Below are positions 17,922 through 29,314 of a stretch of DNA of 64,000 nt, in pieces (the first letter of the stretch is position 1; every line of letters begins with the position of its first letter). A program made the translations under genes and the position numbers. A model generated the notes under the pieces. It had not been told where the DNA came from, did not search any database, and saw only the letters and a program-made list of their open reading frames with translations. The DNA comes from Streptomyces diastatochromogenes (GTDB taxonomy: Bacteria; Actinomycetota; Actinomycetes; Streptomycetales; Streptomycetaceae), in contig JAPTYK010000007.1 in assembly GCA_026913215.1 (NCBI GenBank), positions 1 to 64,000 on the forward strand. Reading direction: 5' to 3'.

Positions 17922-18587
17922 ATGTCCGATCCTCGGGTTGTCGCCGTGCGGGTCGCTGATTGTGGAGAGCCTCTGGTATCCCTACGCGACGACGATCGGT
18001 TTCTGATCGACGAACGCAAGGCCACCACCACGGAGGCCTTTGTGATGATTCGCTCAGGGCTAGTGGATCAGCTATGGGCGGCCGAGGAGTATCTGCGCAA
18101 GCGAGGCCGCAGACTGCGCGTCGTTGAGTGCTACCGGCCGCCGACCCAGCAGAGCCGATACTTCCGGGAGGAGATGTCGCGGCTGTCCGCTGAACATCCG
18201 GACATGACCCCGGATCAGCTCATTGCACTGGCTGGCCTGTACGTTTCGCCGCCCTGGGTCGCCCCGCACAGTTGCGGCGGCGCGGTCGATGTCACTCTCG
18301 CCTCCCTGGATGGCACCGAGTTGGACATCGGCTACCGGGTCAACGCCACTCCCAAAAGATCCAGAGAAACGTCATTCCTGGATGCGCACACCCTTCCAGA
18401 GGAGGCTCGCGCCAACAGAATGCTGCTGATTTCGGCTATGGCCCATGGCGGCTGGGTGCCCCATTGGTATGAGAGCTGGCACTTTGAGATCGGGACGAGG
18501 TTTGCGGCTCTAATGACCAACCTGGATAATTCCGTGTATGGAGTAATAGCCGATCCACACGCGGAATCCCTCCGGTTGGACGACTGA
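17922..18587 (+). CDS. VanX-type D-Ala-D-Ala dipeptidase
   Basis: Zinc dipeptidase expected to cleave D-alanyl-D-alanine or a related dipeptide. All signature residues are present: the substrate-binding Arg in VVECYRPPTQQ, the first zinc motif PHSCGGAVDVTL (His and Asp ligands, H-x6-D) and the second motif YESWHFE (catalytic Glu and His ligand). Length is 221 residues from ATG 17922, chosen because GGAGGAGG lies just upstream; VanX-family enzymes are usually about 200-220. The frame is open further upstream, without family similarity. No vanH or vanA ligase is nearby, so it is not a full glycopeptide-resistance cassette. It may be a peptidoglycan-recycling enzyme or a peptide-trimming or resistance enzyme of the adjacent clusters. 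Confidence 0.85.
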   Translation: MSDPRVVAVRVADCGEPLVSLRDDDRFLIDERKATTTEAFVMIRSGLVDQLWAAEEYLRKRGRRLRVVECYRPPTQQSRYFREEMSRLSAEHPDMTPDQLIALAGLYVSPPWVAPHSCGGAVDVTLASLDGTELDIGYRVNATPKRSRETSFLDAHTLPEEARANRMLLISAMAHGGWVPHWYESWHFEIGTRFAALMTNLDNSVYGVIADPHAESLRLDD

Positions 18588-18660
18588 TATCAGAGGAGTC
18601 CGTCCATGTCACACCATGGTTCCGCTGCCCCGAGGATCCTGTGAACCGGGAATGCACAAA

Positions 18661-18674
18661 CCAGCGGACGCTGG
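18661..18674. terminator. Small hairpin between convergent genes
   Basis: CCAGCG (18661-18666) pairs with CGCTGG (18669-18674). It lies in the 138-bp gap between the convergent dipeptidase and zinc-ribbon genes. Confidence 0.35.
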
Positions 18675-18725
18675 ATCGGCCGGGACGATTCTGATAGCGT
18701 GCCGCATCCTGCCAGCAAGCAGCCT

Positions 18726-19109
18726 TCAGAGGGCGCCGCGCAGCCACAGATCGTGTTCCGCTGCGAGAAGCTCCTCGTCAACGCGCTCCTGGCGTAGCGA
18801 CTCGACCCACGCTGCTACGAGCCCACCGAAAACGGTGACGTTCTCGGGACTCATCTTTTCGTCAACGGAAAATAGTGCGATCAGTTCGGCGGCTGCTGGG
18901 TATCGGCGAGAGCACTGGGGACATAACAGGGTCTCGCGGATGCCTGGGACATCATTTCCGGTTTGATTTTTCCACGAGTGACTAAACCGGACGAGAAGGA
19001 GCCCAGGAGTTCCGCAGGCCCGGCAGTCCGACACATCGTCAATCTTGACGAATAGCTCGTCATGACTGGCGAGGACAGGAGTCGCCCTGGTCCGATGTGT
19101 GTCACTCAC
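18726..19109 (-). CDS. Small zinc-ribbon protein (DUF6300-like)
   Basis: 127 residues. Two CxxC knuckles (CRACG near residue 30 and LLCPQCSRR near residue 70) indicate a structural zinc ribbon. The rest (LIALFSVDEKMSPENVTVFGG, WVESLRQERVDEELL) is helical. The pattern resembles a Streptomyces family I know as DUF6300; function unknown. The start is GTG 19109, because it overlaps the dnaE stop as GTGA, so it is co-translated with the polymerase. That coupling makes it a candidate partner of this particular DnaE. Confidence 0.6.
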   Translation of the reverse strand: MSDTHRTRATPVLASHDELFVKIDDVSDCRACGTPGLLLVRFSHSWKNQTGNDVPGIRETLLCPQCSRRYPAAAELIALFSVDEKMSPENVTVFGGLVAAWVESLRQERVDEELLAAEHDLWLRGAL

Positions 19110-22100
19110 GCCACACCTTGCCAAGCATCCGGTCCGAACGTGCCCTTGATGTCGGACGCCAGCGAGGCCGCGTCGACTTGTGCTGCCAAGGCGAAGACAG
19201 TTGTCTTCTGCGGGCCGCGGACAGCCAAGTGGACAGGGCTGTCGCCAGGGTGTGCATGCAGGATGCGTTTCAGATCTGCGACAGTCCGGTCGGAGACGCG
19301 ATGAAGAGGAAGTGCTAGGCGCACGGGGGGCCTGCCGCCGTGCTCGGCGCTAGAGACGTCCAAGACCGAGAGCTCCCTACCGAAGATATTCAGGGTGCCG
19401 TCTCGGTCCTCGATCTTTCCCTTGACCGAAATGACATTGTCTTCAGTCAGGGCGTGAGCAAAGAGCTGGTAGACGGCGGGGAAGAAGAGCACCTCAATGG
19501 ACCCTGTAGGGTCTGCGAGGTTGGCGATGGCCCAGTTGTTTCCCTGCTTGGTCATCTTCCGCTGGACGCCGGTGATCAGGCCGGCGAGCTGAACGTCTCC
19601 TTGGGTCCGTCCGGAGGCCAAGAGCTCAGCGATCGTGGTGTCTCTGGATCCGGAGAGGATGTGCTCGGCACCGTCCAGGGGATGCGCTGACACGTACAGA
19701 CCCAGCATCTCCCGCTCGGTAGCGAGGAGTTGCCGGCGGGGCCATTCCTGTTCGTCGACAGGGAAGTCGAGCCCGAATCCGGCACCAGCGTCTTCGGCTT
19801 CGCTGCCTCCCAGACCGGCGAACAGATCATCCTGCCCGTAAGAGGCTGCCTTCTTGACGGGCACGACGGCGTCGACGGCGTCTTCGTGGATCGCGCACAG
19901 GCCGCGCCGGGAGTGGCCGAGGGAGTCGAAGGCACCGGCCTTGATCAGTGACTCGATGGCCCGCTTGTTCAGGGCCGGTAGGTCACACTTGTCAAGCATG
20001 TCTGTGAACGAGGAGAACTTCCCCTTGGAGCGGCGTGCAGCGACGATGGCCTCGATCACTGCGTCGCCGACGTTGCGAACGGCTCGCATGCCGAAGCGCA
20101 CGTCGTCGCCGATGGCTGTGAACTCTGCGGTCGACTCGTTGACGTCTGGCTGCAGAACGCGGACGCCGTTCGCGCGGGCATCGGCCAGGTAGACGGCTGC
20201 CTTGTCCTTGTCGTCTCCGACCGAGGTCAGCAGCGCGGCCATGTACTCGGCGGGGTAGTTGGCCTTGAGATATGCCGTCCAGTAGGAGACCAGGCCATAG
20301 CCTGCGGTGTGGGACTTGTTGAATGCATAGCCGGAGAACGGGAGCATGACGTCCCAGATGGCCTTGATCGCCTCTTCTGAATAGCCATTGCTTCTCATGC
20401 CACCTGCGAACTTGTCCCACTCGGCGGCCAGGACTTCAGGCTTCTTCTTTCCCATGGCCCGGCGGAGCATATCGGCGCCGCCCAGGGTGTAGCCGGCGAG
20501 TTGCCGGGCGATGGCCATGATCTGCTCTTGGTAGACCAGCAGGTGGTGGGTGGAGCCCAGGATCGGGTCGAGGGCTTCTTTCAGGTCCGGGTGGATAGGG
20601 GCGGGTTCCTGCTTGCCACTCTGCCGCAGTGCGTAGTTAGTGTGGGCGTTGGCGGCCATTGGACCGGGCCGGTAGAGCGCGAGCGCTACGGCGATGTCCT
20701 CGAATCGGGTGGGCTGCATCAGCTTCAGCAGGGTGCGCATGCCGCCGCCGTCGAGCTGGAAAACCCCGAACGTGTTGCCGTCGGCCAGGAGCCGGTAGGT
20801 CTTGGAGTCGTCCAAGGGGATGACGACTGTCTCTGTATCGCCGTCCATCGGGTCTACTGTCGCCAGCTTGATTCCGCGGTTTTCCCGGATGTTCTGGATC
20901 GCCTGGTCGATGACACCGAGGTTGCGCAGCCCCAGGAAGTCCATCTTGACCAGCCCCATATTTTCGCAACTGGGGTAGTCGAACCCTGTGATCTTCACGC
21001 CATCAGAGGCGCGCATGTGCAGGGGGATACGATCCGTCAGGCGGGTCTTGGAGAGGATCACCGCGGCCGCGTGCACGCCAGTGCCGCGCATCAGGCCTTC
21101 GACACCCTTGGCGGTGTCCATGACCTTCTTCACATCAGGTTCGTTCTCGTACAGCGCCCGGATTTCGCCAGCCTCGCCGTACCGGGGGTGCTCGGGGTCC
21201 CAGATGCCCGACAGGGTGATGGTCTTGCCCTGCTGGTCCGGGGCAGCGCCTTCACGATCCGCTCACCATGGGAGAACGGGAAGCCGAGGATGCGCGAGGA
21301 ATCCTTGATCGCGTTCTTCGCCTTGATCCGGCCGAAGGTGTTGACCATGGCTGTGTACTCGTCACCGTACTTCTCGGTGACGTACCGGACCATCCGTTCG
21401 CGCTGGCGGTCGTCGAAGTCGAGGTCGACGTCCGGCGGATTGATGCGCTCAGGGTTGAGGAACCGCTCGAACAGGAGCCCGTGCTCAAGTGGGCAGAGTT
21501 CGGTGATCCGAGTGGCGTAGGCGACGATAGATCCGGTTGCCGAACCACGGCCGGGCCCAACCGGAATGCCATTGTCGCGCGCGTACTTGCAGATGTCGGC
21601 GACGACGAGGAAGTACGAGGAGAATCCCATCGGACCGATGATCTTCATCTCGGTCTCGAAGCGTTCCATTACGTGATCGGGGATTGGGTCTCCATAGCGC
21701 ATGGCGAGTCCTTTGAGGACGTCCTGCGCAGGTACTCCTCCTGGGTCATCCCTTCCGGGACGTCAGGAAACTGCGGCATCTCATCGACGTTGTCGAATAC
21801 GTCGTCGTACGAGCCGATACGCTCAGCGATCAGCAATGTGTTATCGCAGGCTTCCGGCAGTTCCGAGAACAGTTCACGCATCTCGGCCGCGGTCTTGAGA
21901 TAGTAGCCGGTGCCCTGGAATTTGAAACGGTTGGGGTCGTTCTTGTCTTTACCCACCCCAATGCACAGGAGGTTGTCGTGTGCCTCCGCGTCGGTCGGAT
22001 GGACGTAGTGTGCATCATTTGTTGCCAGCAAGGGAATGTTCAGTTCCTTTGCAAGGCGAAGCAGTCCGTCTCGCACCTCGCGTTCGATGGACAGGCCGTG

Positions 22101-22706
22101 GTCCATCAACTCAAGGAAGTAGCTGTCCTTGCCGAAGATGTCCTGGTAGGCGCTGGCGGTCTCTCGCGCCTCCTCGTACTGCCCCAGGCGGAGACGGGTC
22201 TGGATGGCGCCTGAAGGGCAACCGGTGGTGGCGATGATCCCTTGAGAGTGCTCGCTGATCAGCTCCATGTCCATACGCGGCTTGCCAGCGGGGAACTGGC
22301 CCGTGTATGAGGCTTCCGTCGAGAGAAGGAAAAGATTGCGGAGGCCTTGGACGTTTTCTGCCCACATGGTCATGTGAGTGAATCGGCCACCGCCGGATAC
22401 GTCCTTTGAACCCTCGCCGTCATCGCTCATCGCGCGCCGGCCGCCAGGTCCCCAGAATTCCTGCTTCTTATGCCTTCTCGACGAAGGCGCGACGTATGCC
22501 TCGATGCCGATGATGGGCTTTACGTCGCCGAATCCTTTAGCCACTGACTGGAATTCATAAGCCCCGAACATGTTGCCGTGATCGCTCATGGCGATTGCTG
22601 GCATTCCTTGGCGCGCCACTTCCTCGAACATTGGCTTCATTCGCTGCGCTCCGTCGAGCATCGAGTACTCGGTGTGATTGTGCAGGTGAACGAAGCTGCT
22701 ACTCAC
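19106..22706 (-). CDS. dnaE: DNA polymerase III alpha subunit, additional DnaE copy (frameshifted)
   Basis: Replicative C-family polymerase of about 1,200 residues. N-terminal PHP domain (FVHLHNHTEYSMLDGA); polymerase core with GRGSATGS, catalytic aspartates in PPDVDLDFDDRQRERM and VKMDFLGLRNLGVID; helix-hairpin-helix and OB-fold regions near the C-terminus (AGLITGVQRKMTKQGNNWA, GSIEVLFFP). The sequence follows DnaE1 and not the mutagenic ImuC type. Two phase changes, near 21715 and at the GGGG at 21240-21243, are each repaired by one base (EYLRRDVLKGLAMRYG; KALPPDQQGKTITLSG). Start GTG 22706 has GGGAG upstream. A single chromosomal dnaE1 is normal, and this copy sits among accessory genes next to an NRPS cluster, so it is probably a second copy. 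Its stop overlaps the zinc-ribbon gene. Confidence 0.9.
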
Positions 22707-23019
22707 GGTGCGGTGGCTCCCTTGCGCATTGGCTGGCCCGAGCAAGGGTCCCAAGCCTAGCGGGACTTGGCGATTCGTCAGGACGCGACGCACACATCCG
22801 CCGGCGCTGAAGTTGCTACATCGGTTGATGTGGTGATCACGAAAATTCGGGTAGAACCGCTCCGGCCTGGGAGGATGCTGGCGGCATCGCCTCATCGGCA
22901 GCCCGGGGGGCGATCGGATCCCCAGTTGCCACCTCTCGCATTGCGCCTTAATTCCGATTTGCTAGACAATGTGGTCATCTGCATGTTTGGTCGCAGTCCC
23001 TACGTCTAGGAAGGCAACA
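22707..23019. promoter_or_regulatory. 313-bp divergent region between dnaE and nitrilase
   Basis: Less GC-rich than its surroundings. For the rightward gene a possible promoter is TTGCGC (22941-22946), 16-bp spacer, TAGACA (22963-22968), giving a transcript start near 22975, and AGGAAGG (23007-23013) is a good ribosome site for GTG 23020. No clear leftward promoter was found. Confidence 0.4.
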
Positions 23020-23940
23020 GTGCCCCGCTCCACCGTCAGCTCGTCCGCGCCACCGACGCCACGCTGGGACCTGCCGCACCATGCGGGCGCGGCTCGTCAC
23101 CTGCGGCTGGCAGTGGCGCAGAGCAACGTCCCGGAGGACCCAGCCGACCCTGCTCTTCTTCGCGCGAGCGGGGCTCAGGTCCGCGCGCAAATGCGGGAGG
23201 CCGCCGATGCCGGGGCCAGACTGGTCCAATTCCCCGAGGGGGCAATCGTCTACCCCGACCCAGACGCTATGCCGGCGGCAGATGGGGGGACGGTGAGCTG
23301 GACGGAGACGGCCTGGGATGTCATAGGCGCAGAGGAGGAGGCGATCAGGCTGCTCGCCAGAGAGCTCGGGATCTGGGTCGTCTTCGGCACCATCCGTCCT
23401 CTGGCTCCAGCGGCACTCCCGCGAAACTCTCTACTGGTCGTATCGGATCAGGGAGAGATCACGGCCAGGTACGACAAGCGGATCCTCTCGCACACTGAGG
23501 CCACCCGCCTGTACTCCCCTGGTAGCGAGCCGGTGGTATTCGAGATCGATGGGCTGAGGGTCGGCTGCGCGCTGTGTATCGAGGCGAACTTTCCCGAGCT
23601 ATTCGCCCAGTACGAGGCGCTCGATGTGGACGTGGTCCTGCTGTCGGTGATGGTGGACGACGCGGCCCGCGCTGTCGTCGCTCAGGCATACGGAACGCTT
23701 TTCAATTACTGGATCGGCTACTCGGTTCCCGCCCAGTTCGGCTCCACGGCCCCCGCTGGGGTCATTGGCCCGGGCGGCCGGTGGCTCGCGCGCTGCCCGG
23801 CGGAGGACCGTCCGGCTCTGGCCGTCACGGATCTGGACCTGGACGCTGAAGATCGGGACATTGCCATTGGTCTACGGCTGGCCCGGCCTTGGCGGCGGCT
23901 GGCCCGAGCACAGAGCCGCAAGGCCGGGCTGATCGGCTGA
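23020..23940 (+). CDS. Nitrilase-superfamily carbon-nitrogen hydrolase
   Basis: 306-residue amidase/nitrilase-fold enzyme. The catalytic triad is visible: Glu in LVQFPEGAIVYPD, Lys in ITARYDKRILSH and Cys in RVGCALCIEANFPELF. Such enzymes hydrolyse amides, carbamoyl groups or nitriles, or transfer acyl groups. The start GTG 23020 is chosen for the AGGAAGG seven bases upstream; the open frame begins earlier at 22969 but lacks a site. It is convergent with the large NRPS gene, whose probable stop is only 58 bp away, so it might be a tailoring or precursor enzyme of that cluster. Confidence 0.82.
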   Translation: MPRSTVSSSAPPTPRWDLPHHAGAARHLRLAVAQSNVPEDPADPALLRASGAQVRAQMREAADAGARLVQFPEGAIVYPDPDAMPAADGGTVSWTETAWDVIGAEEEAIRLLARELGIWVVFGTIRPLAPAALPRNSLLVVSDQGEITARYDKRILSHTEATRLYSPGSEPVVFEIDGLRVGCALCIEANFPELFAQYEALDVDVVLLSVMVDDAARAVVAQAYGTLFNYWIGYSVPAQFGSTAPAGVIGPGGRWLARCPAEDRPALAVTDLDLDAEDRDIAIGLRLARPWRRLARAQSRKAGLIG

Positions 23941-23998
23941 CGGCGGCCAGACCGCCCCATTGCTGATTGGCGTGGGACTGTGCGCAGCAGCCTTGCTC

Positions 23999-26900
23999 CT
24001 AGAGGCAGCGGCTGCGGGCAGACTCGGGCGCCTCGGTCGCGTACTGCCGCAAGCTCTCCCTGCGCGCTGAAGCAAGGGGCAGCGGGTGCGCCGTCAAGGG
24101 TGCACAGCATCAGGCTTACCTGGTCGTCGTCGCGGAGGACCGCGGTGATCTGCCGGGGCCAGTGAAACCGGTCGCGGGATTCCAGGACTTTCAGCCTGCT
24201 TCCGCTGCCTCTGGTGGCCGAGGCGGTGGTGAGGTTGAAGGAGACCGCCGAGTCGTGCTCCCACTGCCGCCAGGTCGAGGCGGCTGCGTGGACATTGGCC
24301 AGTGGGGCCGCTTCGCTGGCGTAGATCCGTGACTGGAGGCGGGCAGGATTGTCGTCGGGTAGGACCGGCACAGGGGTGAAGTACCAGAGCATGCCCCAGG
24401 CGTCGTCGGCGTGGGCGATGCGGGGGTCTCGCCCGTTGGTGACGAGGTAGAGCGTCGTGTTCTCCTCGGCAGCGACAGCCTGTCCGGTCAGCGCGGCCAG
24501 GCATGCTCGCAGGTTGGTGCCCTGCGCTGCGGCACGGGCGCGGCATGCACGTACGGTTTGCGCTGGCACGACGAGGTGGTCTTCGTCAGGCGGTCCCAGA
24601 GTCCAGGTAAGTGGTGGGAGGCGGTGCGCGGGCGCGCCGGCGGCTGTCTCGCGGCCCAGATGCCGGAGGACGGGGGCGGAAGGCGGGCCGGAGGGGACAG
24701 TGTTGCCGTCGGCCAGCAGTGCGAGTTGGTGGAGGAAGCGTCGATTGCTGTGTCCGTCCATCAGCGCGTGATGAGTCTCCATGCCCAGGAGTAGGCCATC
24801 GCCACCGGTGAAGGCGGTCAGCGCGGCGAGCGGAGCGCCGTGGCCAGCTTGCTGAACGTCGAGGTGAGCGGGCGCGGCAATCCACGCACGGGCATCCTTT
24901 TCATCGCCAGGTTCGATCTGCAGATGCGGCCCTGTGTTCGGTAGCCATCGTTGGGTGAGCACGCCGGTGATGGTCTCGGTGTGGAAGCGGCGGTGGAGGG
25001 CGTCCAGACCATCCAGCCAGTGTTCGAGGCGCTGGAGGAATCGTTCCCGCTCGCTGGCAGGTACAGCGAGGTGGAGGAGCTGTCGTGGGAGGTAGATCCC
25101 CGCCGCTGGGTCGCAGGCGCCGAAGTGGAGCATCATCTGCTGCATGGCGCCGGCGGGGGCTCGCAGCGATCGCTGCTGCCGCGCGGTCGGGCGTGTAGAA
25201 ATCACGGCCTCTGGCGTGCTGAGCGCCGCGTTGATGGCTTCGAGGATTGTGGCGGCTTGCTGAGGGGAGGTGGTGTCGCCGTGTCTCAGGGTTGCGGTCG
25301 TGCCATCCGCGCCAGCACGGAAGGTCAGCGCGAGGGGGTACGGGGTGAGCAGCGCCGGGTTGGCGGAGGCCAGCGCCTGAATGCGGCGCTCCAGGGCGTC
25401 CGGCGCTGCGCCGGTGTCCTGAATGTCGACGGCGATGTGACCGACTGCTGATCCGAGGTGAGCCCGGCCGCTCCAGCGCAGGGCGCCGTAGCCGGCACCC
25501 TGATCCGGGACATCGGCGAGCTCCAGCGCCAGGTGCTCGATCGCCTCGGTCGTGGGCAGGTAGGGCGCGAGGACGGGATGATGGAGTCCGAACCAGCCGA
25601 CGGCGTCGCTCAGATCCAGTTCTGTATGGCTGCGCCCGTTGCGTTCCAGGTCGATGACGGTGGGCTGGCCGCCGTTGTGGTGGCCCAGCGCCTGCCCGGT
25701 CGCGGCGAGGAGATACGTGGCCGGGCTGTGTTGCCAGCGCCGGGTGAGCTCGCTCAGGGGCGGCAACGTGATGCTGGTCTCCCGTAGCCGGGAGACCAGC
25801 GGGGTCTGGGGTGCGGTGCGCCCTCCGGCCAGTACGGCGCGCCATAGCCCGGTCTCGGCGTCGAAGTGACCGGCCGCGGTCTGCTGCTCGGTCAGCTCGG
25901 CGAGTTCCTGGTAGGCGTGATCCTCGGAGAGGCTGGCACCGTCCAGGGCGAGGGTCAGTCGTCGGCCGATCACGGCCCAGGACCAGGGGTCGACGGCAAG
26001 GTGGTGACCGAACAGAACGAGGCGTCCCGATCCGTCGTCCCGCTGGACGGCGACCGCGGCGAGCATGCGTCCGGTGACCGGGTCCACAGCGCGCTGAGCC
26101 CGGGCCAGCGTCTGCCGCAGGTCCAGCTCGGGGGCTCTCTCGGCCACGGTGGCGACGAGCGGCTGGTAGGGGGACGTCACGGTAAGGAATTGCTCGCACC
26201 GGTTGGTGCGGCAGCGGAGCGCTGGGGTGCTCTCGACGAGGTGCTCCAGCGCGGAGGCGAGCTGTACTGCTGAAGGCATGCGGTCGAAGGCGATGCTGTG
26301 GCGCAGGATCCACCGGCGCCAGGCGGGGATCTTCAGATGGTGCATCCACCGGCCGGTAGGGGTGAGCGGAAACTGCGTGCTCGCGTGCCGGGCTCTGCTC
26401 TGGGCGCGGTCGTGGGCGAGCCGGTGCTCGAGGTCGCGGTAGTAGGGGCCTCGTACACGTCGGCGGGGGTGAGCTGGAGTCCGCTCTGGCGCAGCCGGGT
26501 CAGCAGGTGCAGGACGGTGAGGGAATCTCCCCCGTCGTGGAAGAAGTGGCTGTCCGGGGTCGGTGCGATGCCCAGTAGTTCACGCCAGATTTGGCCGAGC
26601 GCCGTGTCATCGGCACTGAGTCGGGCAGACGAGGGTGTCGCAGATGTGGCGAGGGCAGCGAGCGCGTCGTCGTCGGGCTTTCCGGTGGGGCGGGTGGGGA
26701 TCCGGTCGACCTGGTGGACCTGGTGGGGCCAGTGAGTCGGCGGCAGCATCTGTCGGAGCCGGGCGGTCAGTTGCTGGGCGTCCGGGCAGCCCTCCACGAA
26801 GAGCAGCAGCCGTACGGTTTCGTCGTGGCGGTGTGTCAGGGCACGTGCGGCTGTGCAGAGGCCGGTGCGGGCGGCGTGATTCTCAAGGGCATCCAACTCC

Positions 26901-29314
26901 ACTCGGTGTCCGCGGATCTTGACCTGACGGTCAGCGCGGCCGAGATGGACCAGTCCGGCGGCGGTGTGCACGGCTCGGTCGCCGGTGAAGTACCAGCGAT
27001 CAGCGGCGTCCGGCAATGGGTGAAAGGCATCGGCGGTCAGATCGGGCTGTTCCAGGTAGCCCTCGGCAAGGCCGATGCCGGTCAGCGCCAGTTCGCCGGG
27101 GGTTCCGGGTGGGGCAGCGGCTGCCCGGTCGATGACGATTCGGGCGGCCAGACCACGGATGGGCCGGCCGATGGGCACTGGGTCGCCGGCTCCGGGGGTT
27201 GACTCATGGATGGTCGCGGTGACGGTCGCTTCGGTGGGCCCGTAGATGTTGAATGTGCGGGCAGGAGCGAATCGGTCGAGGTCGGTGCTGCGGCAACTGT
27301 CCCCGGCGGAGGCGATCATCCTCAGATCGGGCAGGTGCACGTCGGCATCGAGGCTTCGGAGTAGGCCGGCCGGGAGGAAGGCGTGGGTGATGCGGTGATG
27401 CCGCAACTGCTGGGTCAGCGTCGTGGTTCCGGCGGGGTTGCCCTGGATCAGGGTCGCTCCCTGGACCAGCACCGTGGTCACGTGGCAGATCCAGGGGTCG
27501 ACGGTCGGCGGGGCGACCAGCAGTACGCGGCTGGTGGCATCGAGGCCGAACCGGTCCTGTTCTCCGTGGATGAGGTTGGTGAGCGCGGCCAGTCCGACGG
27601 CGACGCCCTTTGGACGGCCGGTGGACCCGGAGGTGTGGATCACGTAGGCGGGCGGGTCCGGCAGGCCGTCCTGGTCCGCGGGGGGAGGAAGGAATGGGGG
27701 GTGGACGCCGGCGGAGTCCAGGCGCAGCGCGGCGGGCCGGTCGGGTGGCGTGTCGCCGTTGTAGGGGATGTAGGTGCAGCCCAGTTGGAGGCAGGCCAGC
27801 CAGGCCGCGGCTCGGTCGGCGAGGCGGAGGCCGCCGACGAGGACCTCACTGCCCTTTCGCGCGCCCGCGTGCTGCAGCGCTTTGGCGGTGGTGGTGGCCA
27901 GCCTGAGCAGTTGCGGGCCGGTGCAGGCGTTGTCAGTGTCCAGGATGACGGTCCGGTCGGTCTGGCTCAGTTGCCGGACCGCGGCTTCGTGTAGCGGCGG
28001 ACCGGTGTAGCCGGATACCGGGGTGGCCAGGGCCTGGACGCTGGCGCGGTCTGTCGGGCTGAGCAGTTGGTCGGAGCAGAGCGGGGTGTCCGGCTCTTCG
28101 ACGAGCGTGTGGAGGAACTGGCGGAAGGTGCTGCCCCACCGGTCGAGGCCAACCGCCAGCGGGCCGGTGGCGCGGCCGGTCAGCTCGACGGTTGTAAATC
28201 CGTCGTCCAGTGTGCGCACGACGGTGCTGAGCGCCGCGCCTTGGGGCGTGCTGTCGGCCGTGATCGCAGAGAGAGTGATGCCGGGCAGGGACGGGTCCCC
28301 GGGTGGGGCGACCGCCTGCATCACGAACGCGGTGACGCCGGGGGCTGCCAGAGTGGGGGCTCCGGCAGCGTGCAACTGGTCGGGGTTCACCATGACGTGG
28401 TCGCGCGCCTCCAGGATGGCGCGGTGCGTCGCCCGGACGTATTCCGGCAGCCGAGTGGCCCAGGGCATGGTCAGCCGGAGCGGGAGCACGTGAGCGAACT
28501 GACCGACAGTGTCGAGGTGCTCGTCGGTGCGGGTGTCGACGGCCACGTGGATACTCAGGTCGCCGGTTCCCTGGAGGCGGGCCGTGGTGTGGGCGTGGGC
28601 CGCCAGCAGGACAGCGGGCACCGTGGCGCGCGACGCTCGTGCGGCGCGGGCGAGGGCGGCTGTCTGAGCGGGTGACAGGTGCACACGGAGCCGGGGCACA
28701 GTCCGCACCGGCTCCGGATCGGGCAAGAGCCGGGCCTGCGGTGCAGCAGTGAAGTCTGCGTACCGGCGGCGCCAGTAGGCGCCAGCCGCTTCGTTGGGAG
28801 TCTGGGCGGCGAGGGCCCGGGCGAAGGAACCGGGTCGCTTGTGCAGGTCGCCCCGGTAGATCGCGGCCACGGTGTTGAACAGCAGCTTCATGGAGCGGCC
28901 GTCCGCGAAGGCATGGTCGATGATCTCGGTGACCACCCAGGTGTGTTCGGCGACACGGTGCACGGTGATGTGGCCGATCAGGCCGTGAGCAAGGTCGTAG
29001 CGGCGGCCGAGTTCTTGGTGGAAGTCGTCAAGAATGGCCTTCATCGTCGGCTCGACGGGCTGTCCGCTCCGCCGCTGGTCGACGAGCCGCACGTCGATGC
29101 GGGCCTGGGCGCCGGTCTGCCAGGTGTCTCGGTCGGACAGGTGCAGTCGCAACGCGTCGTGTTCTTGGGCGGCGGCGCGGTAGGCCTCGGCGAGCCGGTC
29201 TTGGTCGAGGGGCCCGTCTAGGCGGAAGATCCGACCCGAGTTCGCCGTCGGATGGCCGAGCCGCCGGGCCGCAAGCAGAGACATCTGCGCCGGGTGCGCC
29301 GCGAGCTCAGACAC
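23999..29314 (-). CDS. NRPS: C-A-PCP-E-C (frameshifted)
   Basis: Nonribosomal peptide synthetase of about 1,770 residues. Condensation domain (residues 1-430) with IIDHAFADGRS, the second His and DG retained. Adenylation domain (455-890): A3 YVIHTSGSTGRPKG, A5 FNIYGPTEATV, A7 WYFTGDRAV, A8 GRADRQVKIRGHRVEL, A10 lysine in RPTGKPD. PCP with FFHDGGDSL (serine near 930). A phase change near 26440 (one base) leads into PLTPTGRWMHHL and a domain with HHLAVDPWSW, LERNGRSH and DAVGWFGLHHP, the pattern of an epimerisation domain. Last is a condensation domain with ETHHALMDGHSN. Near 24060 the frame probably changes again, ending ESLRQYATEAPES at 23999; the frame as written would run antisense into the nitrilase gene. 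The E domain predicts a D-residue. Confidence 0.82.

Noticed and set aside
16985..17959. A 324-codon frame covering the end of the aldo-keto reductase and the DUF6302-like gene
   Set aside because: Only its middle part (residues around EEYAWFRERLADPD) is coding, as the first half of the small DUF protein; the rest is out of frame with better-supported genes.
17922..19109. Glycopeptide-resistance operon
   Set aside because: Only the dipeptidase is present; no VanH dehydrogenase, VanA-type ligase or VanRS regulator is visible in the window.
23718..23998. C-terminal extension of the NRPS across the nitrilase gene
   Set aside because: The extension is arginine/proline-rich shadow sequence antisense to a well-conserved nitrilase; an alternative frame ends naturally at 23999.
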